From Anaerolineae bacterium (GTDB taxonomy: Bacteria; Chloroflexota; Anaerolineae; Anaerolineales; E44-bin32): DNA of 45,588 nucleotides. Numbering within the stretch: the stretch's first letter is position 1; each line of letters begins with the position of its first letter. Location of the stretch: assembly GCA_011192015.1 (NCBI GenBank), contig DUET01000004.1, positions 1-45,588 on the forward strand. Direction: 5' to 3'. Under the pieces are notes generated by a model, which was given only the letters and a program-made list of their open reading frames with translations, was not told the DNA's origin and searched no databases. This document shows positions 8,395 through 15,065 of the stretch, piece by piece. The position numbers and the translations under genes are program-made.

Positions 8395-8436
8395 TTGACA
8401 AGGACTTCTTTTGGTATTATACTAATGGTATAATAC
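8395..8436 (+). promoter_or_regulatory. padR promoter overlapped by a two-site palindromic operator
   Basis: TTGACA (8395-8400) and TATACT (8418-8423) with 17-nt spacing form a near-consensus sigma-70 promoter. GTATTATAC (8414-8422) and its exact reverse complement GTATAATAC (8428-8436) are separated by 5 nt and cover the -10 box and start site. Each half is itself a palindrome with one central base, giving two sites 14 bp apart. This fits autorepression by the dimeric PadR-type regulator encoded immediately downstream (inference). Confidence 0.8.
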
Positions 8437-8451
8437 AACTGGGAGTTGCCT

Positions 8452-8832
8452 ATGACGGAAAACGACGTTGAAAGACTGCTGCAGCAGTGGGAGGAAACAT
8501 ACAAGAAGGGATTGCTGACCTTCTGGCTCCTGCTGCTCCTGTCGCAGCGAAAGGCCTATCCTTACGAGATGAAGTCTGCCATCACTGAGCTGAGCCAGGG
8601 CACGATCACCGCCGAGGACAACAGCATCTATCGTGCACTGAGACGTATGAACCAATCGGGGATCGTGGACAGCGAAATGCGGCCATCGAAGACGGGTCCC
8701 AGCAGGCGTTACTTTTTCATTACCGAGATTGGGCTCGAGCTCCTGACGAAATTCATTCGACGAAACATTCATGTATTCCAGCATCCGGAAGTCGCAAATC
8801 AAATCCAGCGATTTGATGAAGTGGATGCGTAA
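8452..8832 (+). CDS. PadR-family transcriptional regulator
   Basis: 126-residue winged-helix DNA-binding protein. The core is KGLLTFWLLLLLSQRKAYPY-E-M (recognition-domain start), then EDNSIYRALRRMNQSGIV and a wing around GPSRRYFFITEIG, all typical of PadR. A C-terminal helix (LLTKFIRRNIHVFQ) would be the dimerisation part. I chose the ATG at 8452 over the TTG at 8446 because GGGAG (8441-8445) is correctly spaced for it. It is followed 14 nt later by a small membrane protein gene; PadR genes are often paired with their membrane-protein or transporter target. The palindromic operator in its promoter suggests self-regulation. The effector is unknown. Confidence 0.88.
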   Translation: MTENDVERLLQQWEETYKKGLLTFWLLLLLSQRKAYPYEMKSAITELSQGTITAEDNSIYRALRRMNQSGIVDSEMRPSKTGPSRRYFFITEIGLELLTKFIRRNIHVFQHPEVANQIQRFDEVDA

Positions 8833-8846
8833 AGTGAGGACATCAA

Positions 8847-9146
8847 ATGACATCAAATGAACTGACACAAAAGACCAAGAAACTTTCCACGCTGCGAAGG
8901 CTCCTGTGGATCGTCTTCGGAGCCATCTCCATCCCGCTCGCCCTGCTTTCGGTCCCACTGATGTTCCTTGTGGGTAATATGGAGGCGATGGAGATTGCGC
9001 CGCCGCCTGGGATTTCTAGCGGCATGCTATTCTTTTTAACAGGCAGCTTCCTGTTCGTGCTCGTCGGCATCACGGGTGCGATCTGCCTGCTGATCTACAA
9101 CATCTTCAAGTACCGTCTGGAGAAAGAAGAAGACCTCTTTCTCTAG
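8847..9146 (+). CDS. Small two-helix membrane protein partnered with PadR
   Basis: 99 residues, family not recognised. A basic N-terminus (LTQKTKKLSTLRR) precedes a transmembrane segment at about 20-43. After a short Pro-rich loop (EIAPPPGISSG) there is a second one at about 59-86, then an acidic tail, EKEEDLFL. GTGAGGA (8834-8840) is the ribosome-binding site for the ATG at 8847. The start region contains a tandem ACATCAAATG. Co-transcription with padR suggests it is the regulated product. A membrane-stress or permease-accessory role is possible, but nothing in the sequence fixes it. Confidence 0.75.
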   Translation: MTSNELTQKTKKLSTLRRLLWIVFGAISIPLALLSVPLMFLVGNMEAMEIAPPPGISSGMLFFLTGSFLFVLVGITGAICLLIYNIFKYRLEKEEDLFL

Positions 9147-9175
9147 AATCCCATCCCCGGAACATACAGATCATG

Positions 9176-9203
9176 CGAGCGCTGCCTCGTTTGGCAGCGC
9201 TCG
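9176..9203 (+). terminator. Hairpin terminator after the padR operon
   Basis: CGAGCGCTGCC (9176-9186) pairs perfectly with GGCAGCGCTCG (9193-9203) around a 6-nt loop, 30 nt after the stop codon. The downstream tract (GTGGTTCC) is not U-rich, so the call rests on stem strength. Confidence 0.55.
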
Positions 9204-9274
9204 GTGGTTCCATTCCGTCTCGATGAACGGAATTCCACATCCATTTTCAGAGGCGCATCCCTGGGTCAAGAGTA

Positions 9275-9283
9275 TGGTATCAT
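9275..9283 (+). promoter_or_regulatory. Extended -10 promoter of the tyrS leader
   Basis: TGGTATCAT is a TGn-extended -10 box, with no good -35. The predicted start falls on or beside the A of the leader peptide's ATG at 9290, implying a leaderless first cistron. Confidence 0.5.
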
Positions 9284-9289
9284 TGCCCC

Positions 9290-9391
9290 ATGCCTAGCAG
9301 AACGTTCTTCCCACAGGCGCGCCGCTACATCTACGTCAGGGGCGACCGAGCCCCCGCCCTGATGATGCCACGCGCCCTAGGCGCATTGTGA
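9290..9391 (+). CDS. Putative 33-residue leader peptide with Tyr codons, upstream of tyrS
   Basis: The frame ATG...TGA encodes a 33-residue peptide beginning MPSRTFFPQARRYIYVRG, with Tyr at positions 13 and 15. The ATG lies directly at the expected transcription start of an extended -10 promoter. Its last third contains GCCACGC (9367-9373), a copy of the 3' arm of the downstream hairpin. A ribosome stalled at the Tyr codons would leave this copy free to pair; one reaching the stop codon would cover it. This is the logic of classical amino-acid attenuation. No homologue is known to me, and the coding call is inference. Confidence 0.5.
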   Translation: MPSRTFFPQARRYIYVRGDRAPALMMPRALGAL

Positions 9392-9445
9392 TTCTTGGAT
9401 TCCGAATGACCCATGGAGCGTGGCGCGAACAGCCACGCTCTGTGC
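9367..9445 (+). promoter_or_regulatory. Putative tyrS attenuator with mutually exclusive hairpins
   Basis: GCGTGGC (9418-9424) can pair with GCCACGC upstream (9367-9373) or with the identical GCCACGC downstream (9432-9438). The downstream pairing extends to GAGCGTGGC-N7-GCCACGCTC (9416-9440), a 9-bp terminator-like stem followed by TGTGCTTTAA. The upstream pairing would be the antiterminator. The U-tract is weak, which lowers confidence in termination itself. No T-box motifs are present. Confidence 0.45.
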
Positions 9446-9480
9446 TTTAATGCACGAAGTTCCATGGAGGCGGAAAGACC

Positions 9481-10719
9481 ATGTCCAAGCTGAATATCGA
9501 TGAACAGGTCGACCTGCTCATGCAGGGGACCGAATACGGAGACGAACGGCTCAAGCAGGCCATGACCGACGAGCTGCGGGAGCGTCTGCAGCTTGTGGGG
9601 AAAGAAGGCCGGCCGTTACGCGTTTACTGCGGCTTCGATCCGCGCACCTCGGATCTACATCTGGGGCACATGGTTCCCATCCGCAAGATGCGCCAGTTCC
9701 AGGAGATGGGACACGAGGTAACCTTCGTCATCGGGCGCTTCACTTCCCTCATCGGCGATCCCTCCGACAAGGACAAGGTGCGAGCGCAGATCGAGCTCGA
9801 CCAGGCTCGCAAGAACGCCGAGACCTACGCCGAGCAGGCGGTGCGCATCCTCGATCCGGAGAAGACGCGCTTCGCCTACAACGACACCTGGCTCTCGAAG
9901 CTCACCTTCCGGGACCTGATCGAGTTCGGATCACTCTTCACCATCCAGCAGTTTCTGGCGCGGGAAGCCTTCCGCAAGCGCTTCGATGAGGCCGATGCGA
10001 TCTTCATGCACGAATTCTTCTACGCCATCATGCAGGGTTACGACGCCTTCCATCTCCAGGCTGACGTGCAGATCGGCGGCAGCGATCAGCTCTTCAACAT
10101 CATCACCGCCGCTCGCAAGCTGATGGAAGCACGCGGGATGAAGCCCAACATCGGCATCATCCTGGGCATCCTGCCGGGCACGGATGGCGTGGTGAAGATG
10201 AGCAAGTCGCTGGGCAACCACATCCCGCTGACCTCCACGCCGGAAGACATGTACGGCAAGGTGATGAGCGTGCCCGATGTTGCCATGGGGGCTTTCATGC
10301 GCCTGATGACGCGCTGGACCCCACCCGAGATCACTCAGATCGAGGCCGATCTGAAGGCCGGCAAGCAGCATCCGCGCGACGTGAAGATGCATGTGGCGAA
10401 GGAGATCACGGCGATCTACATGGGGGACGAGCAGGCCGAGCAAGCCGAAGCCCACTTCGTGCGTGTCTTCCAGGAGCAGCAGGATCCTGAGGACATGGCG
10501 GAGTTCAGGTTGACAGCAGGGATCACCCTGCTGGAGGTGCTTGTAAACGCCAAACTCGTCAAGAGCAAGAGCGAGGGTCGGCGCCTGATCGAGCAACAGG
10601 GTGTGCGTCTCGAAGATCAGATTCTGGAAGATCCCAAGGCTGAGATGGAGATCGGACAACCTCAGGTGCTGCGCGTTGGCAAGCGGCGCTTCGTACGGCT
10701 GCTGCCACCGAAGAAATAA
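9481..10719 (+). CDS. tyrS: Tyrosine-tRNA ligase
   Basis: Class I synthetase that activates tyrosine and charges tRNA-Tyr. 412 residues, normal for the TyrZ-like bacterial group. The HIGH motif reads H60-L-G-H63 and the KMSKS motif is at 239-243. Tyrosine-pocket and dimer regions (CGFDPRTSDLHLGH, GGSDQLFNIITAARKL) are in place. The C-terminal part from about 345 is an S4-like RNA-binding domain (LLEVLVNAKLVKSKSEGRRL). GGAGG (9466-9470) sits 10 nt before the ATG. The gene stands alone, preceded by a leader peptide and alternative hairpins that may sense tyrosine supply, and followed by a strong bidirectional terminator. Confidence 0.97.
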   Translation: MSKLNIDEQVDLLMQGTEYGDERLKQAMTDELRERLQLVGKEGRPLRVYCGFDPRTSDLHLGHMVPIRKMRQFQEMGHEVTFVIGRFTSLIGDPSDKDKVRAQIELDQARKNAETYAEQAVRILDPEKTRFAYNDTWLSKLTFRDLIEFGSLFTIQQFLAREAFRKRFDEADAIFMHEFFYAIMQGYDAFHLQADVQIGGSDQLFNIITAARKLMEARGMKPNIGIILGILPGTDGVVKMSKSLGNHIPLTSTPEDMYGKVMSVPDVAMGAFMRLMTRWTPPEITQIEADLKAGKQHPRDVKMHVAKEITAIYMGDEQAEQAEAHFVRVFQEQQDPEDMAEFRLTAGITLLEVLVNAKLVKSKSEGRRLIEQQGVRLEDQILEDPKAEMEIGQPQVLRVGKRRFVRLLPPKK

Positions 10720-10754
10720 CTCACACCGCGGAGAACTTCGCAGGCGTTCGAACG

Positions 10755-10788
10755 AAGCGCCTGGCTCGGCATCGAGCCAGGCGCTTTT
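10755..10788. terminator. Bidirectional terminator between tyrS and rtcB
   Basis: AAGCGCCTGGCTCG (10755-10768) and CGAGCCAGGCGCTT (10773-10786) form a perfect 14-bp stem with a 4-nt loop, ending in TTTT on the plus strand. It separates the convergent tyrS and rtcB genes. Confidence 0.85.
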
Positions 10789-10822
10789 CAACGCTTTGCA
10801 GTGAACTCAGGATCGGATGTAC

Positions 10823-12274
10823 TCAGCCCTTGATCACGGCGATAGGCCGCACACGAGCCACTTTCCGGGCGATCCCCGCCTCGGCAACCACCTGCACAAC
10901 GGCGTCGACATCCTTGTACGCCTGCGGGGCCTCTTCCGCCAATCCGGGCATCGATCCGGCGTGCACCTTAATGCCTTCGGCCTGCATCTCTTGGAAGAGC
11001 TTGTCGCCGCGGATCGAACGCTTGGCCTTGCTGCGGCTCATCACGCGGCCTGCGCCGTGGGCGCAGGAGCCGAACGACTGCCGCATGCTCTGCTCGGTCC
11101 CCAGCAGCACCCACGAATGGGTGCCCATGCTGCCGGGAACCAGCACCGGCTGTCCCAGCTTGCGGTATTCCGGAGGCAGGCCTTCGAAGCCGGGCCCGAA
11201 GGCGCGTGTGGCGCCCTTACGATGCACGCAGACCTTCACGCGTTTGTCGTCGATCTGGTGCTCCTCGAATTTGCCGATGTTGTGGGCGACATCGTAGACC
11301 AGGTGCAGATCCCAGTTGCGCACCTTCCCCGCCAGGGCTTGCTCGAACGCCTGGCGGGCGTGATGCGTGAGCACCTGCCGGTTGGCGAAAGCGTAGTTGG
11401 CGGCGGCGGCCATGGCCCCGAAGTAGCGCTTGCCCTCCGGCGAATCCAGCGGCGCGCAGACCAGCTCGCGATCGGGAAGCTGGATGCCGTAGCGCTGCAC
11501 GGCGCCCTGCAATTCACGCACGTAATCCGAACAGACCTGATGACCCAAGCCTCGCGAGCCGCAGTGGATCTGTAAGACGACGTTGCCCACCTGCAATCCC
11601 ATGGCTTCAGCAGCCTCGGCGTGATAGATCTCCTCCACTATTTCCAGCTCGATGAAATGGTTGCCGGCGCCCAGTGAGCCCAACTGCGGACGGCCGCGCT
11701 CCTTGGCGCGCGGGCTCAGAAAGGATGGATCGGCGCCCTGCATGCTGCCGTTTTCTTCGGTGCGGGCTACGTCCTCGGGGGTGGCATAGCCCTGCTCGAG
11801 CGTCCATTTGGATCCTTTTCGTAGAACAGCATCCAATTGCTTGCCGCTCAGCCGCAGCTTGCCCTTCACACCGACGCCGCTGGGGCAGTGGGCATTGAGC
11901 GCCGCGGCGAGATCACCCAGGTGCGGTTTGATTTCCTCGTGGCGAATGCTCGTTGCCAGCATGCGCACGCCGCAGTTGATATCGTAGCCAATGCCTCCGG
12001 GGGAGATGACACCGTCGGAAAGCCTCGTCGCGGCCACACCTCCGATGGGGAACCCGTACCCCTGATGCACGTCGGGCATGACGGTGACATGCCCAACCAC
12101 TCCCGGCAGCGTGGATGCGTTGACGGCTTGAACCACGGATCGATCCCCCAACGTAGCTTCCAGCAGTCGTTCGGAGGCGAAGATTCGCACCGGAACGCGC
12201 ATATCCTGGCGGAAGCTGGTAGGAAGCTCCCACAGCACGGGGCTGATGCGGTTGAAATCCTGTTTGTTCGTCAT
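10823..12274 (-). CDS. rtcB: RNA-splicing ligase RtcB
   Basis: GTP- and Mn-dependent ligase joining 2',3'-cyclic phosphate (or 3'-phosphate) RNA ends to 5'-OH ends. 483 residues, the usual length. Conserved motifs are [10 protein letters not shown] (metal ligand C101), [44 protein letters not shown] and [13 protein letters not shown], the last containing the His that becomes guanylylated. GGAGGTGG precedes the ATG at 12274. It lies 17 nt after the archease gene; archease activates RtcB for multiple turnovers, so the pair forms a functional RNA-repair operon. No RtcR activator or sigma-54 promoter is seen. Confidence 0.97.
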   Translation of the reverse strand: MTNKQDFNRISPVLWELPTSFRQDMRVPVRIFASERLLEATLGDRSVVQAVNASTLPGVVGHVTVMPDVHQGYGFPIGGVAATRLSDGVISPGGIGYDINCGVRMLATSIRHEEIKPHLGDLAAALNAHCPSGVGVKGKLRLSGKQLDAVLRKGSKWTLEQGYATPEDVARTEENGSMQGADPSFLSPRAKERGRPQLGSLGAGNHFIELEIVEEIYHAEAAEAMGLQVGNVVLQIHCGSRGLGHQVCSDYVRELQGAVQRYGIQLPDRELVCAPLDSPEGKRYFGAMAAAANYAFANRQVLTHHARQAFEQALAGKVRNWDLHLVYDVAHNIGKFEEHQIDDKRVKVCVHRKGATRAFGPGFEGLPPEYRKLGQPVLVPGSMGTHSWVLLGTEQSMRQSFGSCAHGAGRVMSRSKAKRSIRGDKLFQEMQAEGIKVHAGSMPGLAEEAPQAYKDVDAVVQVVAEAGIARKVARVRPIAVIKG

Positions 12275-12291
12275 GGGCCACCTCCAACTGG

Positions 12292-12702
12292 TTAGATATC
12301 GAAAACAATGGTGGCTTCGAGACCTTCCTGCGTGGGAATGATCCGCAGGTCATGGAAAGTCACGGCCTTGATATGCATGGCCAACGAGCCCAAAGGCAAT
12401 TCCTGCATGTTTGCGACAAGCCGATTTCCGTTGAGAACCTGAATCTCGAAATCCCGATAGGTCACTTCACGCATTTCCATGCCGTAGAGCAATTCTTCCA
12501 GCCACATCACGAGCAGTTGCTCGTCATCCGGCGCATGCAGATCGAGATGAACTGAGCGGGTTTCGCCCGGTTTGGGTTGAGCTTCAGAAAGGTCCAGCAT
12601 GCCCTCGGCGGCATGGCGCAGCAGCTCGGCCAGATCCCTGCCGCGCACGCGTAGGGCTAGATCGGCAGTGTGCTCGATCTCCTCGTACGGAGGCATGCTC
12701 AT
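12292..12702 (-). CDS. Archease, RtcB cofactor
   Basis: 136-residue archease-fold protein that promotes RtcB guanylylation. The signature [29 protein letters not shown] is at the N-terminus, with [18 protein letters not shown] in the middle and [11 protein letters not shown] near the end. The frame is open further upstream to 12819, but that part has no family similarity. A TATACT -10 box (12709-12714) ends 6 nt before the ATG at 12702. This fits a leaderless transcript starting at that codon; no ribosome-binding site precedes it. MSMPP could also begin at 12696. It is followed by rtcB in the same operon and is divergent from the FHA genes. Confidence 0.93.
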   Translation of the reverse strand: MSMPPYEEIEHTADLALRVRGRDLAELLRHAAEGMLDLSEAQPKPGETRSVHLDLHAPDDEQLLVMWLEELLYGMEMREVTYRDFEIQVLNGNRLVANMQELPLGSLAMHIKAVTFHDLRIIPTQEGLEATIVFDI

Positions 12703-12708
12703 ACTTGC

Positions 12709-12714
12709 AGTATA
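12709..12714 (-). promoter_or_regulatory. Probable -10 box of the archease-rtcB operon
   Basis: TATACT on the minus strand lies 6 nt from the ATG at 12702, so the mRNA would start at or next to the start codon. The -35 region is weak (CGCAAT at the 17-nt position). Confidence 0.45.
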
Positions 12715-12824
12715 GCCGATATCGGGAGCGTATTGCGGTCCAACTATCTGATTCGTGCAACGGGCGGTTTGAAACATGGGTGCGGATGATGGCCTCGGGT
12801 GAACACATTGAAGCAGCATTGGAT

Positions 12825-12852
12825 TTGATCATTTACCACACGCGCGTATAAT
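12825..12852 (+). promoter_or_regulatory. Promoter of the FHA gene pair, apparently leaderless
   Basis: TTGATC (12825-12830) and TATAAT (12847-12852) are 16 nt apart. The ATG at 12858 is only 6 nt beyond the -10 box and lacks a ribosome-binding site, so the transcript probably begins at the start codon. Confidence 0.65.
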
Positions 12853-12857
12853 TCCTG

Positions 12858-13631
12858 ATGATGCCGGACTTTCTTTCACGCATTGAGAACAGGCTCCAGA
12901 CCCTGGTGGAAGGTGGCCTGGAACGCCTGGCGGGTGGCCGTGTGTCGGCTGCTTCTTTGGCAGCAGCCATTACGCGCGCCATGGAAACCTCCTTACAGCG
13001 GGATCGCGCCGATAGACCCTGGGCGGCGGATGTGTATAAGATTCGCATGCATCCGGAGGATCTTCAAGCCCTGCAGCAGGAAGATCCCGATCTGGAAGCC
13101 AAGCTTGAACAGGCTGTATTACAGGCTACGCGTGACGGCGGCTACTCGCTCTTGGCTGCGCCCTGTGTGGATTTCGAAACGGATGAGGAACTGAAGCATA
13201 ACAAAATCGATGTGCAGCCAAACCACAGCCGCCCTCTCCTGGACCATACGCAGCAGATGCCAACGTTGCAGGGAAAGGAACTCCCCAAGCATGCAGAGCG
13301 AGCATACTTGGTGAGAGCCGATGGCAGGGCGTACGCCCTCGATCGAGAGATCATCAACATAGGACGTCTTCCGGATAATCACATCATCCTCAGTGATCCA
13401 CGCGTATCCCGGCGTCATGCCCAAGTGCGCTTACGTGAGGGCTGCCACCTGATCTTCGATATGAGTTCACTGGCAGGAACCCAGGTCAATGGGCAGCCCA
13501 TCATGGAGCACCTGCTTCAGCATGGTGACGTGATCACGCTGCCGGGCATGCATTTCGAATACCGCATCCAAGAGACCTCCCCATCGGAGACCTCTCCATC
13601 ACAGACCGAGCCCAACGGAACGGAGACATGA
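12858..13631 (+). CDS. FhaA-like protein: DUF3662 N-terminal domain plus FHA domain
   Basis: 257 residues. The N-terminal 1-115 matches the FhaA_N/DUF3662 pattern (FLSRIENRLQTLVEGGLERL, DVYKIRMHPEDLQALQQ). After a linker, an FHA phosphothreonine-binding domain spans about 150-235, with the signature INIGRLPDNHIILSDPRVSR-RHAQ and later GTQVNGQ. A Ser/Thr/Pro/Glu-rich tail ends the protein. In actinobacteria FhaA sits beside FhaB, RodA/FtsW and PBP genes and acts in cell-wall synthesis control (established). The same arrangement here, with the FtsW fusion three genes on, supports an envelope role. No Ser/Thr kinase is in the window. It overlaps the next gene by 4 nt. Confidence 0.87.
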   Translation: MMPDFLSRIENRLQTLVEGGLERLAGGRVSAASLAAAITRAMETSLQRDRADRPWAADVYKIRMHPEDLQALQQEDPDLEAKLEQAVLQATRDGGYSLLAAPCVDFETDEELKHNKIDVQPNHSRPLLDHTQQMPTLQGKELPKHAERAYLVRADGRAYALDREIINIGRLPDNHIILSDPRVSRRHAQVRLREGCHLIFDMSSLAGTQVNGQPIMEHLLQHGDVITLPGMHFEYRIQETSPSETSPSQTEPNGTET

Positions 13632-14062
13632 ATCCCGCCATCCTCATGCTTGTCGTGCGGATATTCTTGGCCGTGCTGCTCTACGGCTTTCTGGCGGCGA
13701 TCCTGATCCTGCTATGGCATGATCTACGAACCCGTAGTCAAACCGGGGAAGAAGCGCCTGAAGCCTATGTTCTCGTCGAGGAAGGTCCCGAGTTGGGCCG
13801 GTCCTTTCTTCTGGAAAGTGTCAACACCATCGGGCGTGGAATCGAGAACGACATCAGCATGGTTGACGATACCGTCTCTACGCGTCACGCGCGTATTCTC
13901 TTTCGTAAGAAGAAATGGTGGCTTGAGGATCTTGGATCGAAGAATGGTTCCACCGTCAACCATGTCCCGGCGGAACAGCCCCTGGTGCTCGCATCCGGCG
14001 ATGAAATCGGCATGGGCCGCGTGCGCTTGAGGTTCAAAATCGGCGTTCCGAATGCGACCTGA
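13628..14062 (+). CDS. FhaB-like membrane-anchored FHA protein
   Basis: 144 residues. One transmembrane helix at about 7-30 (LVVRIFLAVLLYGFLAAIL), then a cytoplasmic linker and an FHA domain at about 45-140. Its core is TIGRGIENDISMVDDTVSTR-HARI, followed by WLEDLGSKNGSTVN. The Arg, Ser and His needed for phosphothreonine binding are present. The ATG overlaps the stop of the FhaA-like gene (ATGA), so translation is coupled. It probably recruits phosphorylated partners to the membrane near the division or elongation machinery (inference from the actinobacterial FhaB context). Confidence 0.87.
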   Translation: MNPAILMLVVRIFLAVLLYGFLAAILILLWHDLRTRSQTGEEAPEAYVLVEEGPELGRSFLLESVNTIGRGIENDISMVDDTVSTRHARILFRKKKWWLEDLGSKNGSTVNHVPAEQPLVLASGDEIGMGRVRLRFKIGVPNAT

Positions 14063-14148
14063 ATCCCACAACCACCGATCACGCACCTAATCGCCACGGT
14101 CTGGATTCACGGATGAGAGCCCGGCTCCTTGCGCCTTCGCAGAGGATT

Positions 14149-14177
14149 GTGACAACCCCCTGAAGCTATGCTAAGAT
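14149..14177 (+). promoter_or_regulatory. Promoter of the MTAP-FtsW operon
   Basis: GTGACA (14149-14154) and a TGn-extended TGCTAAGAT whose -10 box is 14172-14177, with 17-nt spacing. The expected start is near 14184, leaving a short leader with GGGAGG (14189-14194) before the ATG at 14199. Confidence 0.7.
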
Positions 14178-14198
14178 AGCGCCGCAATGGGAGGCATC

Positions 14199-15065
14199 AT
14201 GGAAGCGAAGCCAGTGCTTGGCGTCATCGGGGGTTCCGGCCTGTATGCTATGCAGGGGCTGGAAGCTGTGGAAACTCGGGAGCTCGAGACGCCATTCGGG
14301 GTTCCCAGTTCCCCGGTTATTCTGGGTGATCTGAACGGCAAGCGCATTGCCTTCATCGCCCGTCACGGTCTGGGGCATCTGCTCTCTCCTTCGGAAGTGA
14401 ATTATCGGGCCAACATCTATGCTCTCAAGATGCTCGGCGTGGAGAGGATTCTTTCCGTCAGCGCCTGCGGATCGCTGCGCGAGGACTATGTACCCGGAGA
14501 GATCGTTGTTCCGGATCAACTCTTTGACCACACCAGGAACCGCAAGCGAACCTTCTTCGAAGATGGTCTCGTGGCGCATGTCAGTGTCGCCGATCCGTTC
14601 TGCTCCGATCTGAACCAGCGTATCGCAGAGAGTGTTGAGCAAGCGGATGGAACGGTTCATCGCGGCGGAACTTTCATCACCATCGAAGGCCCCCGTTTCT
14701 CGACGCGTGCCGAATCCAACACCTACCGCGCCTGGAACATGTCCATCATCGGCATGACCACCTCTCCGGAGGCCTTCCTGGCGAGAGAGGCGGAGCTCTG
14801 CTACGGAGTGATGGCGCATGTCACGGACTATGATGTGTGGCATGTCTCCGAGGAACCGGTGAGTGTGGAGATGGTCATTCGTACGCTGCGGGCGAATACG
14901 GAATTGGCGCAGCAGGCCATTGCGAACCTGGTCGGTTCGCTGCCCGCAGAACGTGCTTGTGAGTGTGGATCCGCGCTGGAGTTCGCCATCATCACCCAAC
15001 CAGATCGAGTTTCCAAGGCGACACGCGAAAGGTTGGCTCTGCTTGTCGGACGCTATCTTCCCTGA
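14199..15065 (+). CDS. S-methyl-5'-thioadenosine phosphorylase / purine nucleoside phosphorylase family 2
   Basis: 288-residue cytosolic enzyme cleaving methylthioadenosine (or a related purine nucleoside) with phosphate, feeding methionine and purine salvage. Motifs: GVIGGSGLY (phosphate loop), RHGLGHLLSPSEVNYRANIY, SVSACGSLRE, TIEGPRFSTRAES and MSIIGMTTSPEAFLAREAEL-CY. All are typical of MtnP-type enzymes. Substrate choice between MTA and inosine/guanosine cannot be settled by eye. I chose the ATG at 14199 because GGGAGG lies 4 nt before it; an in-frame ATG at 14187 lies almost on the promoter. The 3' end overlaps the FtsW fusion gene by 23 nt. Confidence 0.92.
   Translation: MEAKPVLGVIGGSGLYAMQGLEAVETRELETPFGVPSSPVILGDLNGKRIAFIARHGLGHLLSPSEVNYRANIYALKMLGVERILSVSACGSLREDYVPGEIVVPDQLFDHTRNRKRTFFEDGLVAHVSVADPFCSDLNQRIAESVEQADGTVHRGGTFITIEGPRFSTRAESNTYRAWNMSIIGMTTSPEAFLAREAELCYGVMAHVTDYDVWHVSEEPVSVEMVIRTLRANTELAQQAIANLVGSLPAERACECGSALEFAIITQPDRVSKATRERLALLVGRYLP

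Noticed and set aside
9176-9480. T-box riboswitch ahead of tyrS
   Set aside because: No T-box sequence, specifier loop or AGGGTGGNACCGCG-type motif; the leader-peptide model fits better.
12703-12819. Longer archease N-terminus from 12819
   Set aside because: It has no similarity to archease, and the -10 box at 12709-12714 lies inside it.
14863-15042. Longer N-terminus of the FtsW fusion from 14863
   Set aside because: This part overlaps the MTAP coding sequence in another frame and encodes Trp/Arg-rich residues unlike any SEDS protein.
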